DNA of 8,378 nucleotides from the NCBI GenBank assembly GCA_007121485.1, contig SKKM01000040.1, positions 1 to 8,378 on the forward strand, read 5' to 3'. Positions 1 to 6,360 of this stretch are shown here, in pieces (within the stretch, counting starts at the first letter, position 1; each line of letters opens with the position of its first letter). The notes beneath the pieces are model-generated. The model did not search any database. It was given only the letters and a program-made list of their open reading frames with translations, and had not been told where the DNA came from. A program made the position numbers and the translations under genes. Source of the stretch: Wenzhouxiangella sp. (GTDB lineage: Bacteria; Pseudomonadota; Gammaproteobacteria; Xanthomonadales; Wenzhouxiangellaceae).

Positions 1-889
1 CCCAGATCACCTTGATCACGTTCCAGCCCGCGCCGCGGAACACGCCTTCGAGTTCCTGGATGATCTTGCCGTTGCCCCGGACCGGGCCGTCCAGGCGCTG
101 CAGGTTGCAGTTGACCACGAAAATCAGGTTGTCGAGCTTTTCGCGCCCGGCCAGGGAGATCGCGCCCAGGGACTCGGGCTCGTCGGTTTCGCCATCGCCC
201 AGGAAGCACCAGACCTTGCGCCTGGCCGCCTCGACCATTTCGCGGTTGTGCAGGTACTTCAGGAACCGGGCCTGGTAGATGGCCATGATCGGCCCCAGTC
301 CCATGGACACGGTCGGCAGTTGCCAGAAGTCCGGCATCAGCCAGGGGTGCGGGTAGGAACTCAAGCCCTCGCCGTCGACTTCCTGGCGGAAGCGATCCAG
401 CCGGGCCTCGTCCAGCCGGCCCTCGAGAAACGCGCGGGCGTAGATGCCCGGCGAGGAATGGCCCTGGATGTAGAGCAGGTCCGATCCGTCCTCGTGATCC
501 GGACCCTTGAAGAAGTGGTTGAAGCCGACGTCGTAGAGCGTGGCGGCCGAGGCGAAGCTGGAGATGTGTCCGCCCAGATCGCCGCCGCGGCGGCCGGCGC
601 GCACCACCATGGCCATGGCGTTCCAGCGGATCAGGGCCTTGATGCGCCGCTCAAGCGCGCGGTCGCCCGGCATGCTGGGCTGGCGCGCCTCGGAGATGGT
701 ATTGACGTAAGCCGTGGTCAGGTCGAACGGCAGGTGGGCACCGGACCGCCGGGCCAGCTCCACCATGCGCTGCAGCAGATAATGCGCGCGTTCCGGCCCC
801 TCGCGGTCCATGACCGCCGTCAGGGCTTCCAGCCACTCGCGCGTTTCCTCGGCATCCACGTCGTCGGGATGCAGCCAGTGATCGACCAT
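1..889 (-). CDS. aceE: Pyruvate dehydrogenase E1 component (homodimeric type), partial: N-terminal 296 residues
   Basis: AceE is the thiamine-diphosphate-dependent E1 subunit of the cytoplasmic pyruvate dehydrogenase complex. It decarboxylates pyruvate and passes the acetyl group to the lipoyl domains of E2. Translating from ATG at 889 gives 296 residues before the left edge, about a third of the roughly 890 expected. The start (MVDHWLHPDDVDAEETREWL) matches the E. coli start in length and pattern. The ThDP/Mg motif is intact: GDGETDEPES at residues 231-240 and NCNLQRLDGPV at 260-270. The conserved active-site region histidines are at 108 (GGHISSF) and 144 (QGHSSPG). The reading frame is open with no stop. 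No other ATG, GTG or TTG lies nearby upstream in frame, and the ribosome-binding site is weak. The gene has its own 138-nt upstream region with a candidate promoter. An E2 gene (aceF) probably follows beyond the left edge, but that is inference. It is also one of the consumers of the lipoylation route started by LipB in this window. Confidence 0.97.
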   Translation of the reverse strand, partial: MVDHWLHPDDVDAEETREWLEALTAVMDREGPERAHYLLQRMVELARRSGAHLPFDLTTAYVNTISEARQPSMPGDRALERRIKALIRWNAMAMVVRAGRRGGDLGGHISSFASAATLYDVGFNHFFKGPDHEDGSDLLYIQGHSSPGIYARAFLEGRLDEARLDRFRQEVDGEGLSSYPHPWLMPDFWQLPTVSMGLGPIMAIYQARFLKYLHNREMVEAARRKVWCFLGDGETDEPESLGAISLAGREKLDNLIFVVNCNLQRLDGPVRGNGKIIQELEGVFRGAGWNVIKVIW

Positions 890-897
890 CGCTTCTA

Positions 898-940
898 CCC
901 GTTTGAACTGTTTTTGTCGGGGCCGAGTCGGCCCGTTTGA
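898..940 (-). promoter_or_regulatory. aceE leader element: 9-nt direct repeat flanking a 15-nt inverted repeat
   Basis: The minus strand carries TCAAACGGG twice, at 940-932 and 906-898, with start points 34 nt apart. Between them, and sharing three bases with the first copy, lies GGGCCGACTCGGCCC (934-920), a perfect inverted repeat of 7-nt arms around one central base. As RNA it can fold as a 6-bp stem with a 3-nt loop. The second direct repeat ends 8 nt before the aceE ATG, so it covers the ribosome-binding region. The hairpin is followed by an A-rich rather than a T-rich run, so it is not an intrinsic terminator for minus-strand transcription. A regulatory role is inference. It does not resemble the E. 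coli PdhR operator (AATTGGT-n-ACCAATT). Confidence 0.35.
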
Positions 941-968
941 CGGAACCGCGCGGCCTGATTGTCCCGCC

Positions 969-998
969 ATTGTAGTGATTTGGCGTCGCGCGGGTCGA
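969..998 (-). promoter_or_regulatory. Candidate sigma70 promoter for aceE
   Basis: Read on the minus strand, TACAAT (974-969) is one mismatch from the -10 consensus TATAAT. TCGACC (998-993) matches four of six positions of TTGACA, with an 18-nt spacer. Transcription would start near A962 and give a leader of about 73 nt before the aceE ATG. The site lies between the priA stop and aceE, where a separate promoter for the pyruvate dehydrogenase genes would be expected. The call rests on consensus matching by eye, and the -35 box is weak. Confidence 0.4.
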
Positions 999-1027
999 GG
1001 CGCTTCGGAGACCGGCCGCGAGCAGGG

Positions 1028-3178
1028 CTACAGTTCCAGCGGATCCATGTCCAGATGCCAGCGCACGCGGCGCGCTTCCGGCAGGCCGTGCAGCTGCTCC
1101 ACCCAGTCCGGAAGCACCTGGAGCAGGCGCGGCCGCTCGCGCGCCTGCAGCCAGAGCTGGAAGCGCGAATAGCCGCCGCGTCGCGCCAGGATGGCCGGCA
1201 CCGGCCCCTGCACGCTCAATCCTGCGGCCGGCAGGCAGCGCGCCGCTGACTCGAGAAAGGCGCACGCCTGGCGCGCATCGTGGGCCTCGGCCCGCAACAG
1301 CGCCAGCGCGATCGCGGGCGGCAGCTGCGCGGCATGGCGCTCTTCCAGCAGCCGGCGGGCGAAGCCCAGGTAGTCGGAGCGGCACAGTTCGGCCAGCAGG
1401 GGATGCTCGGGCTGCCGGCTCTGGAGAATGAACTCGCCGGGCCGCTCGCCGCGACCGGCGCGGCCGGCGACCTGGCAGACGGCCTGCCCCAGTCTCTCCG
1501 GGGCGCGGAAATCGGCACTGAACAGGGCCTGGTCGACGTCGAGCACGGCGGCCAGGGTGACGGCCGGCAGGTGGTGGCCCTTGGCCAGCATCTGCGTGCC
1601 GACCAGGATGCAGGGCTGGCCGCGCCGGATCTCGGTCAGCAGCCGGCCGAACTGGTCGCGGCGGCGCATGCTGTCGCGGTCGACCCGCCACACCGGCACG
1701 TCGGGAAAGCGCGCCTGCAACTGCTGCTCCAGGCGTTCGGTGCCGGCGCCCAGGGCGTGCAGCTCGGGCTCGCCGCAGTCCGGGCAGCGCGGCGGCACGC
1801 GGCTTGCCGCACCGCAGTGATGACATTGCAGGCGTCCGGCCGACTGGTGCACCGTCATGTGCGCGTCGCAACGCTGGCAGTCGGCAGACCAGCCGCAGGC
1901 CGGACAGATCAGTACCGGGGCATACCCGCGCCGGTTGCGGTAGATCAGGGCCTGGCCACCCTCACCGAGGTGGCGCTCGATGGCGCCGAGCAAGGCCGGA
2001 TGCAGACTGCCGCGCTGCCCGCGCAGATCCAGTACCGACCAGCGCGGCGGCGCGGCGCTGCCGGCCCGACGGGTGATGGACAGCAGCTGGTAGCGCTCGC
2101 CTGCCGCGTTGTTCAGACTCTCCAGGCTGGGCGTTGCCGAGCCGAGGACGATGGGAATGCCGAGCAGGTGAGCGCGCATCACGGCCAGGTCGCGGCCGTG
2201 ATAGCGTGCGCCGTCCTGCTGCTTGAACGATGCGTCGTGCTCTTCGTCGACCACGATCAGGCCCGGCCGCCTGAGCGGCAGGAAAACGGCCGAACGCGTG
2301 CCGACGATGACCCGCGCCTGGCCGCTGGCGGCGGCCTGCCAGCAGGCCAGCCGCTCGCCCTCGCTCAGGTCGGAGTGGTAGACGGCGGCAGTCAGCCCCA
2401 GGCGCGCTTCGATGCGCCGAATCAGCTGCGGCGTGAGACCAATCTCCGGCACCAGGATCAGAACCTGGCGGCCACGCCGCAGCAGTCTCCGGGCCGCCTG
2501 CAGGTAGACCTCGGTCTTGCCGCTGCCGGTAATGCCGGCAAGCAGAAAGGCGCGGTAGCGGTGGCGGCTGGCCAGGATGCGGGCCAATGCGGCGCGCTGC
2601 TCGATATTGAGCTCGGGCCCCGGTTGCGGGGTGCTGGCGGCACCGGCGCTGGCCGATGCGATCCACCCTTTTTCCATCAGCGCGCGCAGGACGGCCGCGC
2701 TGGCGCCGCGCTCCAGCAGTTCTTCGCGCGCCATCGGTCCCGCCTGCAGCCAGTCCAGCACTTCGGCCTGGCGCCTGGCCCGGCCGGCATCGGCGGCCCG
2801 GCCCGCGGCCGTGATGGCGACCCGGTCGGGTGGCCCGAGACGAAATGGCTTGACCCGTCTCAGGGCCTGGGGCACCAGCAGGTTGACCGACTCGCCCGGC
2901 GCAAAGGCGTAGTAGCGGCGGGCGCGTTCCAGCAGCTCGAGCAACTCGGGATCGACCAGCCCGGCATCCAGCACCTGTTCGATGCGCTTCAGGCCATGGT
3001 TCAGGCTATTGGGCTCGGCGGCCTCGCCATGCCCCAGCACCAGGCCGACCAGGCGCCTGGGCCCGAACGGCACCAGCACCCGGCTGCCCGCCGGCGGCAT
3101 GTCGCCGCGCGCCGGGGCCAGGTAGTCGAACAACTGTGGCAGGGGAACGGGTACGGCGACGCGCGCGGTGGCGACCAC
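1028..3178 (-). CDS. priA: Primosomal protein N' (PriA replication-restart helicase)
   Basis: PriA is a 3'-to-5' superfamily 2 DNA helicase that recognises stalled or abandoned forks and D-loops and starts DnaB reloading through PriB/DnaT or PriC. The protein is 716 residues, close to the 732 of E. coli. The N-terminal 3'-DNA-binding domain is recognisable (VAVPVPLPQLFDYLAP, residues 7-22). The helicase motifs are intact: Walker A GITGSGKT at 215-222, DEEH at 311-314, GSATP at 346-350, GTQMLAKGHH at 527-536 and VAGRAGR at 570-576. Eight zinc-binding cysteines inserted between the helicase lobes are all present, at 425, 428, 434, 437, 452, 455, 465 and 468. The C-terminus, ending DMDPLEL, matches the family. 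The start is GTG at 3178, giving VVATARVAVPVPLP; it lies 29 nt after the prc stop with only a weak ribosome-binding site. The spacing suggests co-transcription with prc, although the functions are unrelated. Confidence 0.97.
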   Translation of the reverse strand: MVATARVAVPVPLPQLFDYLAPARGDMPPAGSRVLVPFGPRRLVGLVLGHGEAAEPNSLNHGLKRIEQVLDAGLVDPELLELLERARRYYAFAPGESVNLLVPQALRRVKPFRLGPPDRVAITAAGRAADAGRARRQAEVLDWLQAGPMAREELLERGASAAVLRALMEKGWIASASAGAASTPQPGPELNIEQRAALARILASRHRYRAFLLAGITGSGKTEVYLQAARRLLRRGRQVLILVPEIGLTPQLIRRIEARLGLTAAVYHSDLSEGERLACWQAAASGQARVIVGTRSAVFLPLRRPGLIVVDEEHDASFKQQDGARYHGRDLAVMRAHLLGIPIVLGSATPSLESLNNAAGERYQLLSITRRAGSAAPPRWSVLDLRGQRGSLHPALLGAIERHLGEGGQALIYRNRRGYAPVLICPACGWSADCQRCDAHMTVHQSAGRLQCHHCGAASRVPPRCPDCGEPELHALGAGTERLEQQLQARFPDVPVWRVDRDSMRRRDQFGRLLTEIRRGQPCILVGTQMLAKGHHLPAVTLAAVLDVDQALFSADFRAPERLGQAVCQVAGRAGRGERPGEFILQSRQPEHPLLAELCRSDYLGFARRLLEERHAAQLPPAIALALLRAEAHDARQACAFLESAARCLPAAGLSVQGPVPAILARRGGYSRFQLWLQARERPRLLQVLPDWVEQLHGLPEARRVRWHLDMDPLEL

Positions 3179-3207
3179 GTCCGCACCCGGTCGCGGGCGG
3201 GCCGCGC

Positions 3208-5346
3208 TTACAGCTCGGCCCGCAGCTTCAACTCGGTCCGGTGCGCCAGGCGATGGCCTTCACGGTCGAACTCGATCAGGTCGGACAGGATCCGCGCCGA
3301 TTCGGTCAGGAACAGGTCGTGATCGCTGGCGCCCTCGTCCTCGTCGTCTTCAAGACTCAGATCCGGGCCGTTGATGACATCGTGCATCGGGCGACTGCGC
3401 GAAAAGCGCTCCTGGCGACGGCTCTCGCTCTCTTCCATCTCGGCCCGCCGCACCGCTTCGTTCAGGGACACCGAGGTGCGGCCCTGCACCGACTCCCATT
3501 CGGCGATCTCTTCGAGCAGATCCTGCAGTTCCGGGTCGGTCTCGAGCCGGGACAGATGGCGCTCGCGGGCCAGATCGATCAGCCCGGACAGGTCCGCCAT
3601 GGGACGGAAGTCGGCCGGCTCGATCTCGCCCCAGGGCAGGGCGAATTCCAGCGCGCTCTCGCCGAAGTCCGCCGGGTCGCCCGGTGTCGGCAGCACGATG
3701 TCGGGCACCACGCCCTTGGCCTGGGTCGAGCCGCCGGCGACGCGGTAGAACTGCGCCATGGTCAGCTTGATCTGGCCCAGCCGCGCATCCTGGCTGCGCG
3801 ACAGGTCATCCAGGTCGATGAGGCTCTGCACCGTGCCCTTGCCGAAGGTCGGCTCGCCGAGAATCACCCCGCGGCCGTAGTCCTGGATGGCGCCGGCGAA
3901 GATCTCGGAAGCCGAGGCGCTGCGCCGGTCGACCAGCACCGCCAGCGGGCCTTCCCAGGCCATGCCGGGCTCGCGATCCTGCTCCAGTGACACTCGCCCG
4001 CGCGAATCGCGCACCTGGACCACCGGGCCTTCGTCGATGAACAGGCCGGTCATGGTGGTGGCCTCGACCAGGGCGCCGCCGCCGTTGCCGCGCAGGTCGA
4101 TGACCAGCCCGTCGATGTCCTGTTCCTTGAGTTCGTTGATCAGGCGCCGCACGTCGCGGGTCGAAGAACGATAGTTGGGCTCGTTGCGGGCCCGGCCCTG
4201 GAAATCGACGTAGAACACCGGCACGCGGATGATGCCGATGCGGCGCAGCCCGTCGCCGTTGGGCACTTCGATCAGATCGCTCTGGGCGGCCTGCTCTTCC
4301 AGCCGGACCTGGTTGCGCACGATGTCGATGATCTTCGACGGGCCCGACAAGGCACTGTCGGCCGGGAGCACTTCCAGGCGCACCACGGTGTCGCGCTCGC
4401 CGCGGATCAGCGAGACCACGTCATCCAGGCGCCAGCCGACCACGTCGACCATTTCCTCGTCGCCCTGGGCCACACCGATGATGCGGTCGCCCGGCTGCAG
4501 GCGCCCGTCCATGTCGGCCGGCCCACCGGTCACGATTTCCATGACGGTGGTGTACTCGGTCTCGCGTTGCAGCATGGCGCCGATGCCGTCCAGCGACAGG
4601 CGCATGGAAATCTCGAAGTTGTCGACGCTGCGCGGCGACATGAAGGCCGAATGCGGCTCGATCGAGCGCGTATAGGCGTTCATGAAGAACTGGAACACGT
4701 CCTCGCTGTTGAACTCGGCGATGCGCCGGCCCAGGTTGCGGTAGCGGTCGTTGAGCGTGTTGACGATGGCCTCGTCCTCCTGGCCGGCCAGGCGCAGTCG
4801 CAGCCAGTCGTTCTTGACCCGCTGCCGCCAGATTTCGTCCAGTTCCGCGCGGTCGGCCGCCCACGGCGCTTCGGTGCGATCGAAGCGGTACTCCTCGTCG
4901 AGGGTGAAATCGAAGCCGTGCTCGAGCAGGCTGCGCGCATGCTCCACGCGCTGGGCGACGCGGCGCTGGTACAGCTCGAACATGACGAAGGCGGGCTCGA
5001 GGTCGGCCGTCTTCAGGGCATCGGCCAGGTAGGGCCGGTAGCGCTCCAGATCGGCGATGTCCGCGGCGGTGAAGTAGACCCGGTTGGGGTCAAGCAGCCG
5101 CAGGTACTGATCGAAGATGCGGCTGGACATGTCCTGGTCCAGGTCGATGCGGTGGTAGTGGTAGCCGCTGATGAAGCGCGTCGCCAGGCGGCTGGCGAAA
5201 CGATGCTCCGGGCGCGGCTCCAGGCGCAGTTCGCTGCTCGGCTGCTCGACCACGGTGGCCGATCCCGGCATCAGGAACAGCGCTGCCGGAACCAGCAGCA
5301 TGGCGGCGAACAGCACGCTCAAAAGTCGACGGGAATTCTTGTTCAT
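3208..5346 (-). CDS. prc: Carboxy-terminal (tail-specific) processing protease Prc/Tsp
   Basis: Prc is a periplasmic S41-family serine protease with a Ser/Lys dyad. It cleaves proteins from their C-termini; in E. coli its targets include PBP3 and, with the adaptor NlpI, the murein endopeptidase MepS. From ATG at 5346 it has 712 residues against 682 in E. coli. Residues 1-30 form a signal peptide: basic MNKNSRR, a hydrophobic stretch, then PGSA. An N-terminal helical domain follows, then a PDZ domain at about 240-330 (SLDGIGAML, VGWRLDDVVSLI). In the protease core, RRSASASEIFA (474-484) and FGKGTVQ (501-507) place the dyad at Ser478 and Lys503, the 25-residue spacing of E. coli Prc; Asp489 is also conserved. 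The C-terminal DUF3340-like region is present and includes an acidic stretch (665-671). An in-frame ATG at 5418 overlaps the lipB stop and would add 24 residues. I prefer 5346 because the extension reads through a palindrome and buries the signal peptide. Confidence 0.93.
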   Translation of the reverse strand: MNKNSRRLLSVLFAAMLLVPAALFLMPGSATVVEQPSSELRLEPRPEHRFASRLATRFISGYHYHRIDLDQDMSSRIFDQYLRLLDPNRVYFTAADIADLERYRPYLADALKTADLEPAFVMFELYQRRVAQRVEHARSLLEHGFDFTLDEEYRFDRTEAPWAADRAELDEIWRQRVKNDWLRLRLAGQEDEAIVNTLNDRYRNLGRRIAEFNSEDVFQFFMNAYTRSIEPHSAFMSPRSVDNFEISMRLSLDGIGAMLQRETEYTTVMEIVTGGPADMDGRLQPGDRIIGVAQGDEEMVDVVGWRLDDVVSLIRGERDTVVRLEVLPADSALSGPSKIIDIVRNQVRLEEQAAQSDLIEVPNGDGLRRIGIIRVPVFYVDFQGRARNEPNYRSSTRDVRRLINELKEQDIDGLVIDLRGNGGGALVEATTMTGLFIDEGPVVQVRDSRGRVSLEQDREPGMAWEGPLAVLVDRRSASASEIFAGAIQDYGRGVILGEPTFGKGTVQSLIDLDDLSRSQDARLGQIKLTMAQFYRVAGGSTQAKGVVPDIVLPTPGDPADFGESALEFALPWGEIEPADFRPMADLSGLIDLARERHLSRLETDPELQDLLEEIAEWESVQGRTSVSLNEAVRRAEMEESESRRQERFSRSRPMHDVINGPDLSLEDDEDEGASDHDLFLTESARILSDLIEFDREGHRLAHRTELKLRAEL

Positions 5347-5384
5347 GGGCACTATGACCGATGGATCAGGCTGAAGTTTGCATT

Positions 5385-5400
5385 CCGGCGTAGACGCCGG
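5385..5400. repeat. Perfect 16-nt inverted repeat (hairpin) in the lipB-prc spacer
   Basis: CCGGCGT (5385-5391) and ACGCCGG (5394-5400) are exact reverse complements separated by two bases. They fold into a very stable stem on either strand, possibly shortened to give a workable loop. The repeat sits in the 68-nt spacer (5347-5414) between the lipB stop and the preferred prc ATG. No T-run follows on either strand, so it is not a standard rho-independent terminator. The form resembles the short GC-rich REP-type palindromes scattered between genes in many gammaproteobacteria; a messenger-stabilising or attenuating role is also possible. Only one copy is in the window, so repeat-family status cannot be shown here. 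Confidence 0.55.
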
Positions 5401-5414
5401 TCGGCGCTTCTGGT

Positions 5415-6086
5415 TCATGAGGACTCGCTCTCAGGTCCTGGAGCGTAGCGCAGGTTGCGGCAAAACGCCGTCACGAGCGCGCTTGCGGCCGCGGCAAAGC
5501 CGGCTTTGGGGACATGGTCGACCAGTCGCGTCATGGCGAGGCCAGCATAGCCGCAAGGATTGATCAGGGCAAATGGCGCCAGATCGACGTCGATGTTGAA
5601 CGCCAGCCCGTGGTAGCTGCAGCCGCGCCGGACCTTCAGCCCGATGGAGGCGATCTTGGCGTTGTCGACGTAGACCCCGGGCATGCTCTCGCGCCGCGCA
5701 GCGGCCACGCCCAGGTCGGCCAAAAGATCGATCACGCACTGCTCGAGCCGATCGACCAGGCAGCGCACGCCCAGGCGACGCCGCTCCAGGTCGAGCAAGG
5801 GATAGATGACGATCTGACCGGGGCCGTGGTAGGTCACCTGCCCGCCCCGGTCGCTTTGCACCAGCGGAATGTCAGAGTGCTGCAGGACATGCTCGGGGCG
5901 GCCGGCCAGTCCCTGGGTGAAGACCGGGTCGTGCTCGACCAGCCACAGCTCGTCCACCGTCTCGGCGTCGCGTGCATCGGTGAACTGGCGCATCGCGGCG
6001 AATACCGACTCGTAGCCGCACCGTCCCAGCTGTCTGACACGCAGGGGCAAGGCTTCAATCTCCACGACGGCAGCGGCGGCGCTCAC
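5415..6086 (-). CDS. lipB: Octanoyl-[acyl-carrier-protein]:protein N-octanoyltransferase (lipoate biosynthesis)
   Basis: LipB moves the octanoyl group from octanoyl-ACP to a lysine of lipoyl domains (E2 subunits, GcvH) in the cytoplasm. This is the first committed step of endogenous lipoylation; LipA then inserts sulfur. The protein is 223 residues, close to the family's usual 210-230. Conserved elements seen are LWLVEHDPVFTQG (47-59), RGGQVTYHGPGQ (80-91), PGVYVDNAKIASIGLKVRRG (136-155), SYHGLAFNID (157-166) and NPCGYAGL (176-183). The catalytic pair is Lys144 and Cys178, with the same 34-residue spacing as Lys135/Cys169 of E. coli LipB. The start is GTG at 6086, overlapping the ybeD stop in a GTGA arrangement and implying translational coupling. 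GTG at 6065 is a possible later start. The stop overlaps an alternative upstream ATG of prc. In E. coli lipA lies downstream of lipB; here prc does. Confidence 0.97.
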   Translation of the reverse strand: MSAAAAVVEIEALPLRVRQLGRCGYESVFAAMRQFTDARDAETVDELWLVEHDPVFTQGLAGRPEHVLQHSDIPLVQSDRGGQVTYHGPGQIVIYPLLDLERRRLGVRCLVDRLEQCVIDLLADLGVAAARRESMPGVYVDNAKIASIGLKVRRGCSYHGLAFNIDVDLAPFALINPCGYAGLAMTRLVDHVPKAGFAAAASALVTAFCRNLRYAPGPESESS

Positions 6087-6349
6087 AGCATCATCTTGAC
6101 GACTTTCAGATCGCGCAGGGCATGATACAGGGCTTCCAGCTGATCCCTCGATTCCACCTGGACGGTGATGGTGATGCTTTCAAAGCGCCCGTTGCGGCTG
6201 GAGCGGTAGCGCACGTCGCTCGTGGGGCAGAACTCGGCGTGGGCGGCGGCGACGGCAAGCACCTGGTCGCGCGCCGCCGGCGCGCGCTCCACCATCACCT
6301 TGACCGGGTAGGCGCAGGGGAATTCCAGTCCTTGGGCCTGATTTTCCAT
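6083..6349 (-). CDS. ybeD: YbeD-family (DUF493) small conserved protein
   Basis: This is a small cytoplasmic protein of the DUF493/YbeD family, 88 residues against 87 in E. coli. It has an ACT-like ferredoxin fold by family knowledge and no firmly established biochemical role. The family pattern is visible: LEFPCAYPVKVMV near the N-terminus (8-20), a central SSRNGRFESITITVQVES stretch (50-67) and the C-terminal LEALYHALRDLKVVKMML (71-88). E. coli has comparable FPTPFTYKVM, YHSVSITINA and VETLYEELGKIDIVRMVL segments. I chose ATG at 6349, which gives MENQAQGLEFP and leaves 11 nt after the dacA stop. A GTG at 6391 would add 14 residues that overlap dacA and have no family match. The stop overlaps the lipB GTG by 4 nt. 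A regulatory or accessory role in lipoylation is often suspected from its position beside lipB, but nothing in the sequence shows it. Confidence 0.92.
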   Translation of the reverse strand: MENQAQGLEFPCAYPVKVMVERAPAARDQVLAVAAAHAEFCPTSDVRYRSSRNGRFESITITVQVESRDQLEALYHALRDLKVVKMML

Positions 6350-6360
6350 GCCTGGCCGGC

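Noticed and set aside
248..940. 230-codon plus-strand open frame opposite the aceE start
   Set aside because: It is antisense to conserved AceE sequence including the ThDP-domain start, and its translation shows no family features.
890..1027. Intrinsic terminator after priA
   Set aside because: The only good stem here (920-934) is followed by an A-rich run on the minus strand, with no T-tract; the weaker GC-rich pairings just after the priA stop also lack one.
651..1871. 406-codon minus-strand open frame across the priA 3' half and the aceE start
   Set aside because: It runs in a different frame through the PriA zinc-binding and helicase regions and into AceE, with an R/A/P/G-rich translation typical of an out-of-frame GC-rich shadow.
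1280..3322. 680-codon open frame on the plus strand opposite priA
   Set aside because: It is antisense to a fully conserved PriA, its translation is low-complexity (rich in Q, A, G and R) without recognisable motifs, and long antisense frames are expected in GC-rich DNA.
4567..5448. 293-codon plus-strand open frame opposite the prc 5' half
   Set aside because: It is antisense to the conserved Prc helical and PDZ regions; the composition is alanine/valine/arginine-rich and without domains.
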